Origin: Paenibacillus methanolicus
GTDB taxonomy: Bacteria; Bacillota; Bacilli; Paenibacillales; Paenibacillaceae
DNA: 64,000 nucleotides
Assembly (NCBI RefSeq): GCF_008124765.1
Contig: NZ_VNHS01000004.1
Span: forward strand, 248,001 to 312,000
Direction of reading: 5' to 3'
The position numbers were made by a program, and so were the translations under genes. The notes under the pieces are model-generated. The model had not been told where the DNA came from, made no database searches, and was given only the letters and a program-made list of their open reading frames with translations. Shown piece after piece: positions 23,440 through 31,844 of this stretch. Numbering within the stretch: position 1 is the stretch's first letter; each line of letters starts with the position of its first letter.

Positions 23440-23843
23440 GGACTATGGCGTGCAGCGGCGAGCAGATGGGGCGAAATAGCGGTACCCAACCGACTATTGC
23501 ATGCCGCATCGAGCGGATGGAGCAAAATAACGGTACCCAACCGACTATTGCATGCCGCATCGAGCGGATGGAGCAAAATAACGGTACCCAACCGACTATT
23601 GCGCGTCGCTGCGAGCAGATGGTGCGCAATAGCGGCCCCAGCCGACTATGGCATGCCGCAGCCAGCAGATGGTGCGAAATAACGGTACCCAGCCGACTAT
23701 TGCGCGTCGCAGCCAGCAGATGGTGCGAAATAGCGGCACCCAGCCGACTACTGCGCGTCGCGGCGAGCAGACGGTGCGCAATAGCGGCACCCAGCCGACT
23801 TGCGCGTCGCAGCTATCAGATGGCGCGTACAGCGGCACCGTCG
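23440..23843. repeat. array of eight 51-bp tandem repeats with hairpins
   Basis: Units start at 23440, 23491, 23542, 23593 (50 bp), 23643, 23694, 23745 and 23796 (partial). Units 2 and 3 are identical; the others differ at 5-15 positions. Each contains a stem such as GCAATAG-CGG with CCG-A-CTATTGC around a 7-nt loop (CACCCAG or TACCCAA). Because 51 is divisible by three, open frames with a 17-residue period run through both strands, but none has gene-like features. The array lies between the Crp terminator and the convergent hmp stop codon. Confidence 0.9.
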
Positions 23844-23857
23844 TGCACCGCTTTGCC

Positions 23858-25081
23858 TTATTCTCCGTCCACGCTGGCGGCCGGCCCGAAGAACTCGTAG
23901 TGGATCCGCTCAGGCGGCACGTTCATCGACTTCAGGCTGCGGTAGACGTGTTTGATAAACTCGGCCGGACCGCAAATGTAGCAGTCCGCCACATCCTGCG
24001 GCAGCGCGGCGCGGAGCCAGGCCTCGTCGATGCGTCCGAGATGCGCGGCGCTATCGCCGGCGGCGCGGTCGGCTTCGGTCGGCCGCGTGTAAGCGTAACG
24101 GACTTCGATGCCGCTGCCCGACTCGGCCAGCTGCCGCACTTCGTCGCGGAACGCGTGCTCCTCGCTGTTCGGCGAAGAGTGCAGGAAGACCGCCGGACGC
24201 CCTTGGCGCTTCAGTTGGTGAAGCATGCCGATCATCGGCGTGATGCCGGAGCCGGCGCTTATTAGCGCGACCGGGCCGGAAGCGTCCGATGCGGCCAAGG
24301 TGAAGTCCCCCGCAGGCGCGGACAGCTCTACGATATCGCCAACGTTCAGTTGCTCGTGCAAATAATTGGACACGACGCCGTCCGGCTGCCCCTCGCCGCC
24401 TCCCTCGCGTTTGACCGTAATCCGATACGCGTCTTGGCCGGGCTCGCCGGAGAGGCTGTACTGGCGGATATGCGTATACGTCTCGCCCGGTACGGTCAGC
24501 TTAACGCTGATATATTGACCCGGCGCGAAGGATGCGGGCCGCGAACCGTCCTCCGGCTCGAGATAGAAAGAGGTCATGACGCTGCTCTCGGCCTGCTTGC
24601 GCGCGATCTTGAACGGCTTGAAGCCGGCCCAGCCGCCTTCCTGCTTCTCCGCTGCCGCGTACATCTCCGCTTCGACGCCGATGAAGGCATCGGCGATGAC
24701 GCCGTAAGCTTCGCCCCAAGCGCCGAGAATCTCGTCCGTCGCGGCGTCGCCGAGCACGTCTTTGATCGCCCCGAGCAGATGCTGGCCGACGATCGGATAA
24801 TGTTTGGCTTGAACACCAAGGCTGCGGTGCTTATGGGCGATTTGCTTGACGGCGGGGAGAATCGCCTCCAGACGGTCGATGTGAACGGCGGCCGCGTAGA
24901 CGGCGTTGGCGAGGGCGGTTTGCTGGCGGCCCTGCTTTTGATTCGCGTGGTTGAAAATGTTCAGCAGCTCGGGATGGTTCGCGAACAGCTGTTGATAGAA
25001 GCGCGATGTAATGGCGGTGCCGTGCACCTCGAGCACCGGAACGGTCGATTTGATGATGGCGATCGTATTTGGCTGAAGCAT
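23858..25081 (-). CDS. hmp: flavohaemoglobin, nitric oxide dioxygenase
   Basis: A 407-residue fusion of a globin (1-140; proximal His in [18 protein letters not shown]), an FAD-binding domain ([25 protein letters not shown]) and an NAD domain ([35 protein letters not shown]). It oxidises nitric oxide to nitrate with NAD(P)H and oxygen. ATG at 25081 follows AGAGGGA and starts the family sequence [22 protein letters not shown] Crp/Fnr-type palindrome sits at -41.5, suggesting activation under low oxygen or nitrosative stress. Confidence 0.96.
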   Translation of the reverse strand: MLQPNTIAIIKSTVPVLEVHGTAITSRFYQQLFANHPELLNIFNHANQKQGRQQTALANAVYAAAVHIDRLEAILPAVKQIAHKHRSLGVQAKHYPIVGQHLLGAIKDVLGDAATDEILGAWGEAYGVIADAFIGVEAEMYAAAEKQEGGWAGFKPFKIARKQAESSVMTSFYLEPEDGSRPASFAPGQYISVKLTVPGETYTHIRQYSLSGEPGQDAYRITVKREGGGEGQPDGVVSNYLHEQLNVGDIVELSAPAGDFTLAASDASGPVALISAGSGITPMIGMLHQLKRQGRPAVFLHSSPNSEEHAFRDEVRQLAESGSGIEVRYAYTRPTEADRAAGDSAAHLGRIDEAWLRAALPQDVADCYICGPAEFIKHVYRSLKSMNVPPERIHYEFFGPAASVDGE

Positions 25082-25118
25082 GAGCAGTCCCTCTTTCCTG
25101 CGGTAGTGGTATGTACTC

Positions 25119-25164
25119 ATTGTAACGATTCGATCCGGTCGGCCGTGTGATCCGGATCACACGG
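25119..25164 (-). promoter_or_regulatory. hmp promoter with a 22-bp Crp/Fnr-type palindrome at -41.5
   Basis: A -10 TACAAT lies at 25124-25119, placing the start near 25112. A perfect 22-bp palindrome at 25143-25164 with core TGTGA-TCCGGA-TCACA is centred 41.5 bp upstream, the classic class II activator position. No good -35 is present, as expected for an activated promoter. Confidence 0.7.
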
Positions 25165-25240
25165 AGTGGGGCGGTTTTGTGACGCGCGATCCGGCGCGGC
25201 GGTTATAGTATGGCATCCATCGGAGCGCCTAAACCATGAA

Positions 25241-25279
25241 AAAAAGGAAGCGGGCGGCCATCGGCGGCGCATCGCTTCC
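25241..25279 (-). terminator. ferritin terminator
   Basis: GGAAGCG and CGCTTCC arms followed by seven T residues on the minus strand. Confidence 0.7.
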
Positions 25280-25299
25280 TTCTTTCGCAAGAGCTTGTC

Positions 25300-25809
25300 C
25301 TATTTCTCCGAAGACGGCGGCGTGAACGAACGCGCGGCGAACTCGCTGTCGAGCATGTAGAACGCGTTGCTGTCCTTCTCGATCCGCTTCAGCTTGTTGA
25401 TGATGCTGTCGAACATCGATTCTTCTTCGACCTGCTCGTCGATGAACCACTTCAAGAATTGCATCGTCGCATGTTCGCGGTCGTTCAGGGCCAGGTCGGA
25501 GAGGTGGTAGATGCGGCTGGTCACGACTTTCTCGTGCTCGTACGCGTGCTCGAACACCTGCAGAATCGAGTCGTATTCGTTCTGCGGCGTTTCCATGCCG
25601 GCCAGCGTGGCGCGGTGTCCGCGGTCGTTGAGGAATTTATAAATTTTCATGGCGTGAAACCGTTCTTCTTCCGCCTGCACGATGAAGAAGTTCGCGAATC
25701 CGTCCAAGCTTTCGCCGGAACAGTAGGCAGCCATGGCCAGGTAGACATGGGCGGAATAGAACTCGAAGTTCATTTGGTCGTTTAACGCGCGGCTGAGCAT
25801 TTCATTCAT
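25300..25809 (-). CDS. ftnA: ferritin
   Basis: A 169-residue four-helix non-haem ferritin storing iron as a mineral core. Ferroxidase ligands are visible in NFEFYSAHVYLAMAAYC, QAEEERFHAMKIYKFL (the E-x-x-H pair) and LKWFIDEQVEEESMFDSI. Length and order match bacterial FtnA, not Dps or bacterioferritin. It is monocistronic and near the Fur-boxed DUF1450 gene. Confidence 0.95.
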   Translation of the reverse strand: MNEMLSRALNDQMNFEFYSAHVYLAMAAYCSGESLDGFANFFIVQAEEERFHAMKIYKFLNDRGHRATLAGMETPQNEYDSILQVFEHAYEHEKVVTSRIYHLSDLALNDREHATMQFLKWFIDEQVEEESMFDSIINKLKRIEKDSNAFYMLDSEFAARSFTPPSSEK

Positions 25810-25956
25810 GGGGGTTCACGCACCTTTCCATCGTCGTTGTGTGATAAAAGCAGCGGCTCCTTCGCAGTATGCTTGTCGCACGCTAGCCAAGGAGCCCGCA
25901 TTCGCTTCTATAGTGTACCACACAAGATCGGCGTTAGCCCACAGCGCATGGAGAAA

Positions 25957-26181
25957 TTAGCCAATACGGGCTTTCAAAATGCCGTATAGCGCTTCGGCCG
26001 TCGGCGCGACGACGACTTCCTTCTTGCCGATCGTGACCATGCACTGCTTGGCGCACATCCGGCAGTTGCCGAGGCAGTCCTTCTTCTTCTGCTTCAGCTC
26101 GGGAAATTCGCTCTTGAGCGTCTTGTACACCGACTTCGATCCGGTGCGGAAATTGCGGCAGCAGTATTTGATCTTCTTCAT
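25957..26181 (-). CDS. DUF1450 (YuzB-type) cysteine-rich small protein
   Basis: A 74-residue protein with cysteines arranged KYCCRN ... CLGNCRMCAKQC, as in YuzB-like DUF1450 proteins; the C-terminal half resembles thioredoxin-like [2Fe-2S] domains. The start at 26181 (MKKIKYCC) matches the family; a GTG at 26202 would add seven residues and lacks a ribosome site. A Fur-box-like sequence overlaps the likely promoter, tying it to iron supply. Its function is unknown. Confidence 0.82.
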   Translation of the reverse strand: MKKIKYCCRNFRTGSKSVYKTLKSEFPELKQKKKDCLGNCRMCAKQCMVTIGKKEVVVAPTAEALYGILKARIG

Positions 26182-26227
26182 CGTCCGTACCCAGCCTTTC
26201 ACGGTTGGTCTGTATGTATATTCTCAA

Positions 26228-26242
26228 TGATATTCATTCTCA
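26228..26242 (-). promoter_or_regulatory. Fur-box-like operator
   Basis: TGAGAATGAATATCA on the minus strand matches the 7-1-7 Fur consensus TGATAATNATTATCA at 12 of 14 defined positions. It is 47 bp before the DUF1450 start. Confidence 0.6.
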
Positions 26243-26333
26243 CCGAAGCTGTCAACGCGAAATCTGGAGGGGTTGTACGGACGGGGAAACAAAGCGTGCG
26301 GCATCGGCCGAAGGTGACCAGATTGGCGGTATG

Positions 26334-26396
26334 AAAAAATACCCGGCCTGCGCCGTCTTCAACCCTCAAGCGGGCGCGAAGACGGCGGGCCGGGCA
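26334..26396 (-). terminator. terminator of the beta-propeller gene
   Basis: On the minus strand CCCGGCC-CGCCGTCTTC pairs with GAAGACGGCG-CAGGCCGGG and is followed by TATTTTTT. Confidence 0.8.
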
Positions 26397-26510
26397 TAAG
26401 CGAGATCCATTAGTCGCAAGGTACGGCCCCGCTGCATCGGCCGGGCCGCGCCGAGTCGCGGGTAGTTGAGCCGTCGACAAAACGGCGCTGCCGGAGCGGC
26501 AGCATACCGG

Positions 26511-27779
26511 TCAGTCAGCCGGGATCGCGAACGTCTTGGACCACGTCGCGCCGCCGTCGCGCGTGGCGTAGACCGCCGGGCTGGTCAGGCTCGTGACCGC
26601 AAGCCAGCCGGACTTGGCCGCAGGGAACGTCAGCTTGCCCTCGAAGCCCGGCGCCGCGGCGCCGTTCCGCCATGTCTTGCCGCCGTTCATCGTTCGGCCC
26701 AGCGACAGCTTGTCCATCGCGCCGCTTCCGGCCAGCAGGTAAGCCGCGCGCGAGTCTGGCGTCGCCATATCGGCCGGTCTTCCGGCCGGTCCGGGCAGCT
26801 TGCCCGCCTTGACGGCAGGACCCGGCGCGGGACCGCCGCCTGCGGTGGCATTCGAGACGACCTGCTTCCAGCTGGCGCCGCCGTCCTTCGTATGGAAGAG
26901 CGAGTAGGACGTCTGCGACATGCCGGAGCCGCCGTATAGCAGCACCCAGACATCGCGGCCGCCTGCGCCATAGACGGCGCCGCCGACGCCGACGGCGGAG
27001 GAAGCCTTCAGACGGGTCGTCCATGTCCGCCCGCCGTCCGTCGTGCGCTTGACCAGGTAACCGCCCGGCGCGAGCGTGACCGCCCAGCCATCCTCAAGCG
27101 TGAAGAAGCGAAGTCCGCGCGTGTTAGGCGGCGTCGGCAGTTTGCTCCACTTCGCGCCTCCGTTGGCCGTGTAATGCGCGCCGCTGTCGTTGAACGTAAA
27201 GCCGAAGCCTTCCGTCGCCGTGCGAAAATCAATGCGCGCAAAACGGTTGCCGCCATTGGGCACCGGACTGTAGCTGGAGCCGCCGTTCGCCGTACGCAGC
27301 AGCATGGCCGGCCCTTCGGGCGACGTCCCGGCGAGGACGTAGCCGAGCGAATTCGTCACGAAATCCATTTGCGCGAAGGTCAGCTTCCCTCTATAGATCG
27401 GCTGCCAGCGGCACCCGGCGTCCGACGTGCCGAGCATGAAGCCGTTGCCTGCCGCTCTGCCCGTGGATGCGCTTAAGAATTGGATCGACGTGAAATGCGG
27501 CGATTCCCCCGTGGCGTCCGCGGTCAGCCGGATGCCGTGGTCGTCGGTGCGGCAGGCGCCGTTCGCGTGGGCGGTCTCGCTGCCGATCGGCGTAGGCAAC
27601 AACGCCGCCGCGAGCGCAATGGACATCAGGTACGCCGCGATCCGCCCGCAGATGCCGAAGCGGCGCGTGTTTCGCCGCCTCTCCGGGTGCAGCTCTACGG
27701 TTCGAAGGGGGCCGATTGCGTGATCGTGCTCCGTGTTCTTCAAGGGTGGGTAATTTCCGCTTCTCGTCGCGTTTGCCAT
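26511..27779 (-). CDS. secreted or membrane-anchored beta-propeller protein (BNR/YCF48-like)
   Basis: A 422-residue protein. One hydrophobic segment after about 45 residues (IAAYLMSIALAAALL) may be a signal peptide with a long n-region. Six or seven repeats follow, each centred on T-x-D-G-G-x-T-W or close variants (RTANGGSSY, HYTANGGAKW, RTTDGGRTW, HTKDGGASW, RTMNGGKTW, ATRDGGATW), as in YCF48 and sialidase-type propellers. ATG at 27779 is chosen because AGAGGTG lies 6 bp upstream. No enzymatic residues can be assigned; it probably binds a surface ligand or partner. Confidence 0.78.
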   Translation of the reverse strand: MANATRSGNYPPLKNTEHDHAIGPLRTVELHPERRRNTRRFGICGRIAAYLMSIALAAALLPTPIGSETAHANGACRTDDHGIRLTADATGESPHFTSIQFLSASTGRAAGNGFMLGTSDAGCRWQPIYRGKLTFAQMDFVTNSLGYVLAGTSPEGPAMLLRTANGGSSYSPVPNGGNRFARIDFRTATEGFGFTFNDSGAHYTANGGAKWSKLPTPPNTRGLRFFTLEDGWAVTLAPGGYLVKRTTDGGRTWTTRLKASSAVGVGGAVYGAGGRDVWVLLYGGSGMSQTSYSLFHTKDGGASWKQVVSNATAGGGPAPGPAVKAGKLPGPAGRPADMATPDSRAAYLLAGSGAMDKLSLGRTMNGGKTWRNGAAAPGFEGKLTFPAAKSGWLAVTSLTSPAVYATRDGGATWSKTFAIPAD

Positions 27780-27929
27780 TCTCATCACCTCTATTGTTAT
27801 CTTACCCCGATAAGAGGAACCCGCATGTGCGCCCGATAGCAGACGAGGATCAGACCGGTCGGATTTGAGCGCGCGAGTCTCGCATGGTACGCTAGTAGTC
27901 GAATTCGCCACGAAGCAAAGGAGAACGAA

Positions 27930-28151
27930 ATGATGAACGCTAATGGACAACAGCGCGCGGCCATCCGGCCGGGCATGACCGTCGATATCGTATTGAAGCA
28001 GGACCAGCCGACCGGCAAACTGACCCGCGGCATCGTGAAAGATTTGCTGACCAAATCGCCGAATCACCCGCACGGCATTAAAGTCCGGCTGCAAAGCGGC
28101 CAAGTCGGCCGGGTGAAAGCAATCTGCGAACCGGGGACGCCGGCCCAATAA
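27930..28151 (+). CDS. ywbE: YwbE family small protein
   Basis: A 73-residue protein matching YwbE (DUF2196): IRPGMTVDIVLKQDQPTGKLTRGIVKDLLT and HPHGIKVRLQSGQVGRVKAI. The fold is expected to be a small KOW/SH3-like barrel, possibly RNA-associated; its role is unknown. AAAGGAGA precedes the ATG. It appears to be monocistronic. Confidence 0.92.
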   Translation: MMNANGQQRAAIRPGMTVDIVLKQDQPTGKLTRGIVKDLLTKSPNHPHGIKVRLQSGQVGRVKAICEPGTPAQ

Positions 28152-28274
28152 AACGCGCTCGTCTTGCTGCGACGCGCGCATGCTGGTAAATAGTAACCAT
28201 TGAACCGCTCGCCATGGTCGAGGTATAACTGTGTTACGGAATAATGAACACCATGTCGAGAGGGGCAATCATAG

Positions 28275-29309
28275 ATGAACAACAAGGCAATGGTATTATC
28301 GGCGGCATTACTGCTCGGCGTTATGTCGGCAGCGCAGGCGGCGCCAGTATCCGCGAAGGGCAAGCAAGATCGCGTGCAGCAAGAGCAAAGCGCGGACCAA
28401 ACGGAGACGAAGACGACCGAGGAAGCGACGGAAGAGGCTGAGGTAACCGCCGAAACGGATGCTAACGCGGAAGCAAACGGCGAGGCTGCCGTAGAAGAGG
28501 TCGAAGCGGAAGCCCAGGAAGACGAGGCTGGCGGCAAGAAGAAGAAGGGCAACCCGCACGGTCTGCAAAAAGCCTATGAAAATACGAAAGACAAGCCTGC
28601 CGGCGAGCGTATCGCGGAGCTGTTGAAAGCGAAATACGGCATCGACGTGACCGCCGAGACGCAAGCGGAGATCGAGGAGATCGTCACCGATCTGGAAGCG
28701 AAAGGCGAGACGGAAGCGGCGGAAGAAACGCAGGCGGAACTCGTCGCGGAAGATCCGACGAACGTAGAGCTCTACGTGAAGCTGGGCAAAATCAAAGAAA
28801 AGAACGGCAAGAAAGGCGTTAAGGCGTATGTCAACGGCAGCGAGCCGAACTTCGACGTGGCGCCGGTGAAGAAAGACGGTCGCGTGCTGGTGCCGTTCCG
28901 CGCCATCGCCGAAGCGCTTGAGGCGGAAGTGGCATGGGATGCCGCGACGAAGACGATCACGGTTAGCAAGGACGGCGTCGAAGTGAAGCTGACGCTCGGC
29001 AGCGCGGTTGCGTACGTGAACGGGACCGAAGTGAAGCTGGACGTGCCGGGCCAGACGGTGAACAACCGCGTGCTCGTGCCGCTGCGCTTCTTGAGCGAGG
29101 CGCTGAAATCGAACGTCGTATGGGAGCCGGAGACGTCGAGCGTTATCGTGAACGACGAGACGGCGACCGAGGAATCGGCTTCGGAGACGACGACCGAGCC
29201 GGTAGCGGAATCGACGACGGATGCGGCGGCTACGACCGAAACGACTACGTCGACTGAAGCGGCTGCGGCGTCCGAGACGACGGAAGTCCAGACAACGACG
29301 ACGCCATAA
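28275..29309 (+). CDS. exported protein with copper-amine-oxidase-like stalk domain
   Basis: A 344-residue protein. A signal peptide (MNNKAMVLSAALLLGVMSAAQA) is followed by a long Glu/Ala/Thr-rich region and a Lys-rich GGKKKKGNPHGLQKAYENTKDKPAG. The stalk (Cu_amine_oxidN1-type) repeats at about 185-300 have RVLVPFRAIAEALEAEVAWDAATKTITV and RVLVPLRFLSEALKSNVVWEPETSSVIV. A Thr/Ser/Glu/Ala-rich tail ends the protein. The catalytic amine oxidase domain is absent. Such domains are common in Paenibacillus surface proteins and probably bind the cell wall. GAGAGGGG precedes the ATG. Confidence 0.85.
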   Translation: MNNKAMVLSAALLLGVMSAAQAAPVSAKGKQDRVQQEQSADQTETKTTEEATEEAEVTAETDANAEANGEAAVEEVEAEAQEDEAGGKKKKGNPHGLQKAYENTKDKPAGERIAELLKAKYGIDVTAETQAEIEEIVTDLEAKGETEAAEETQAELVAEDPTNVELYVKLGKIKEKNGKKGVKAYVNGSEPNFDVAPVKKDGRVLVPFRAIAEALEAEVAWDAATKTITVSKDGVEVKLTLGSAVAYVNGTEVKLDVPGQTVNNRVLVPLRFLSEALKSNVVWEPETSSVIVNDETATEESASETTTEPVAESTTDAAATTETTTSTEAAAASETTEVQTTTTP

Positions 29310-29417
29310 TCTCATCGCAACCGAATTCCTGCAATTGGCACGTGTGGAAAAGCGCCGCCCGCGCCATCCTATCCTTGAATAACCGGCTTTAAGCCCGGAC
29401 TTCGAGGAGGATGGACG

Positions 29418-30206
29418 GTGCGGCGCTTTTTTGTCGCGTTGATCGCGATCGCAACGATAATGGCGGGCGCGGGAATCGCCCCGGCTTCGGGAGCCGACGG
29501 TTCCCGCCCGTTTCACTTTGGATTCAAGAAAAGCAAGAACGGCGAGCTGCCGTCGATCGCGCAGGAAGGCTTCATGGATATGCTGAAGCGGCACGGTTCG
29601 ATCTTCCTGGGCGACACGGCGAACAAGGAGCTGTATCTCACGTTCGACAGCGGCTACGAGAACGGCGTCACGCCGCAAATTCTCGACGTGCTGAAGGCGA
29701 AAGGGGTGCCGGCGATATTTTTCATCACCGGCCATTACGTGAAGGACCAGCCGGAGCTCGTGAAACGGATGGTCGCGGAAGGCCATCTGGTCGGCAATCA
29801 TTCGTGGAGCCATCCGGATATGACGACGCTGCCGGATTCGCGGATCGTCTCCGAACTAAGCCAGGTCAAGGAAGCGGTGACGCAGCTGACCGGGCAGCAG
29901 GAGATGGCGTATTTGCGTCCTCCCCGGGGGATATTCAGCGACCGGGTGCTCGGGGTGAGCAAAGGGGCCGGTTACACGAACGTGTTCTGGTCGGTCGCCT
30001 ACAAGGATTGGGATACGAAAGCGCAGCGGGGGGCGAAATACGCCTACGACAGCGTCATGGCGCAGCTCCATCCGGGCGCGGTCATCCTGCTCCACTCCGT
30101 CTCGACGGATAACGCGGGGGCGTTGCCGCAAATCATCGACGACGCCCGGGCGAAAGGGTATACGTTCAAAAGCTTGAACGAGATGAAAGCGAAGCAGTAT
30201 CGCTAA
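29418..30206 (+). CDS. pdaA: delta-lactam-biosynthetic polysaccharide deacetylase
   Basis: A 262-residue exported carbohydrate esterase 4 protein. GTG at 29418 follows GAGGAGG by 8 bp and starts a signal peptide. The NodB domain has LTFDSGYENG (the PdaA variant of TFDDG), FFITGHYVKDQPELVKRM, GNHSWSHPDM with the His-x3-His metal pair, RPPRGIFS and ILLHSVSTDNA. PdaA deacetylates N-acetylmuramic acid so that the spore cortex forms muramic-delta-lactam. This is evidence that the organism sporulates. Confidence 0.93.
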   Translation: MRRFFVALIAIATIMAGAGIAPASGADGSRPFHFGFKKSKNGELPSIAQEGFMDMLKRHGSIFLGDTANKELYLTFDSGYENGVTPQILDVLKAKGVPAIFFITGHYVKDQPELVKRMVAEGHLVGNHSWSHPDMTTLPDSRIVSELSQVKEAVTQLTGQQEMAYLRPPRGIFSDRVLGVSKGAGYTNVFWSVAYKDWDTKAQRGAKYAYDSVMAQLHPGAVILLHSVSTDNAGALPQIIDDARAKGYTFKSLNEMKAKQYR

Positions 30207-30275
30207 GAACTTGTCTATAGACGGAGCGGCGCGGCGGCAGTCTCCATCTGGCGGGGGTGTCCGATTCGGCCTTGC

Positions 30276-30331
30276 CGCAACGCAAAAAGCTTCGGCGCAC
30301 GTTCATCGTGCACCGAAGCTTTTGCGTTGCG
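30276..30331. terminator. bidirectional terminator
   Basis: A stem of about 25 bp (CGCAACGCAAAAAGCTTCGG and beyond) with a 5-nt loop between convergent pdaA and the FMN reductase gene. Confidence 0.85.
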
Positions 30332-30356
30332 CTAAATGAGCGAGAGGTGGGTCCGC

Positions 30357-30917
30357 TTAGGCCTTCGGCTTGCGGATCTGCGCCGTCAGCGCCAGGAAAT
30401 GATCGAGCACCCGGTGGATGCGGTCGCCGATCTCGTGTCCGACCTCGTATTCGTCCGGCGTCGCGGTCTCGAACCAGCGCCGCTGCGCGCCTCCGATCGA
30501 CAGCCATTCCGGCGCGTTGATGCCGTGCAGGTTGCGGACGATTGCTTGGAGCTGCTGGAGCGAGCTGACGCCCACTGCGCCGCCGGCCGAACTGACGGAC
30601 AAGACGGGCTTGCCGCCGAAGTGGTCTTGGCTGAGGAAGTCGAGCGCGTTCTTCAGCGCGCCGCTAAGGCTGCCGTGGTATTCCGGCGTGGCGAGAATCA
30701 CGGCGTCGGCATCGAGCACGGTCTGCTTCAGCGCGACGACTTCCGGATGCGTCGTGCCGTACTCGTCGGGGGAGAAGAACGGCAGCGGCTTCTCATGCAG
30801 GTCGAACAGCGTGGCCTGGAAGCCGTTACGCTCGATCAGGCGGGCCAAATAGGCGCTCAAATGGGTACTCGTGGCGTTCTTGCGGTTGCTTCCCGCGATA
30901 ATGGCGATTTTCATCAT
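30357..30917 (-). CDS. NADPH-dependent FMN reductase family protein
   Basis: A 186-residue flavodoxin-fold protein: IIAGSNRKNATSTHLSAYLA binds the FMN phosphate, and ILATPEYHGSLSGALKNALDFL is the family signature. Relatives reduce FMN, quinones, azo dyes or chromate with NADPH; the substrate is undetermined. GAAAGGATG precedes the ATG. It seems to be monocistronic. Confidence 0.9.
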   Translation of the reverse strand: MMKIAIIAGSNRKNATSTHLSAYLARLIERNGFQATLFDLHEKPLPFFSPDEYGTTHPEVVALKQTVLDADAVILATPEYHGSLSGALKNALDFLSQDHFGGKPVLSVSSAGGAVGVSSLQQLQAIVRNLHGINAPEWLSIGGAQRRWFETATPDEYEVGHEIGDRIHRVLDHFLALTAQIRKPKA

Positions 30918-31149
30918 GGATCATCCTTTCGCTCTTTCGCTGAATGCCGCACTCCCAATTTTCGGATTGTGAACGCAAACCAATCAGCTTCGTTCGATTT
31001 AACTTTATCGTACATGGAAAATCGGTCGCCCGCGTCGGCAGATGGACGGAAATTCGCGGGAAGCTTGCGTCCGCCGATCGGATGATAGGCATACGACTTT
31101 GGATGGAGATTCGCTGGCGCCGCCCGCGCGAAGTTCGTCAAAGGGTCGG

Positions 31150-31812
31150 TTAGCCGAGTCCGTGGCGGATGGCGAGAATCGCCGCTTGGGTTCGGTCCGA
31201 TACGCTCAATTTGTCGAGCAGGTGGCTGACGTGGGTTTTGACCGTCTTCTCCGTGATGTGCAGCGCCTCGCTGATTTCCTTGTTGCTGAGACCGCGCGCG
31301 ATCTGCTCCAGCACGTCGTGCTCGCGCGGGGTCAGCTCTTCGAACGGGTTGCGAGGCGCGGGCGCCACCGGCGCCGGCGGAGCGGCCGCTGGCGCGGCGA
31401 CGACGCTCATGAGCGCGCTGGCCGCGTCGGGATGGAGCTCGACCTGCCCTTGATGGACGCGGTGGATGGCCCGCACGAGCTCCTCCGGCTCGATATCCTT
31501 CAGCAGATAGCCCTTCGCGCCGGCTCGTATCGCAGGCAGGACATGGTCTTGATCGGAGAACGACGTGAGGACGATCACTCTCACCTCCGGATGGTCGGCG
31601 GTCAGCTGCCGCGTCGTCTCGATGCCGTTCAGCACGGGCATGTGCAGGTCCATCAATACGACGTCGGGCGCGTGAAGCGCGACCTGCTCCAGCGTTTCGC
31701 GTCCGTTGGCCGCTTCGCCGACGAGCAGCAGATCCGGCTGGGTCTGCAAGAATACCTGCAGCCCTTTGCGCACCATCGCATGATCGTCCGCGAGCAATAA
31801 TCGAATGGTCAT
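31150..31812 (-). CDS. NarL/LuxR-type response regulator
   Basis: A 220-residue regulator: receiver with LLLADDHAMVRKGLQ, phospho-acceptor Asp in VVLMDLHMPVLNG and LKDIEPEELVRAI; an Ala/Pro linker (about 140-155); and a LuxR helix-turn-helix (ELTPREHDVLEQIARGLSNKEISEALHITEKTVKTHVSHLLDKL). It starts 32 bp after the GAF-containing kinase and is its obvious partner. Confidence 0.95.
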   Translation of the reverse strand: MTIRLLLADDHAMVRKGLQVFLQTQPDLLLVGEAANGRETLEQVALHAPDVVLMDLHMPVLNGIETTRQLTADHPEVRVIVLTSFSDQDHVLPAIRAGAKGYLLKDIEPEELVRAIHRVHQGQVELHPDAASALMSVVAAPAAAPPAPVAPAPRNPFEELTPREHDVLEQIARGLSNKEISEALHITEKTVKTHVSHLLDKLSVSDRTQAAILAIRHGLG

Positions 31813-31844
31813 CTATCTTCGCTCCTTAAGTTTCGGGAGAATGG

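Noticed and set aside
23440-23843. CRISPR array
   Set aside because: Units are contiguous and diverge along their whole length. There are no unique spacers and no cas genes.
23433-23900. Open frames with 17-residue repeats across the tandem array, on both strands
   Set aside because: They arise because the 51-bp unit is divisible by three. There is no ribosome site, no codon bias and frames exist in several phases.
29310-29417. Sigma-G promoter for pdaA
   Set aside because: CATCCTA is a weak -10 candidate, but no -35 of the TGAATA type lies at the correct distance.
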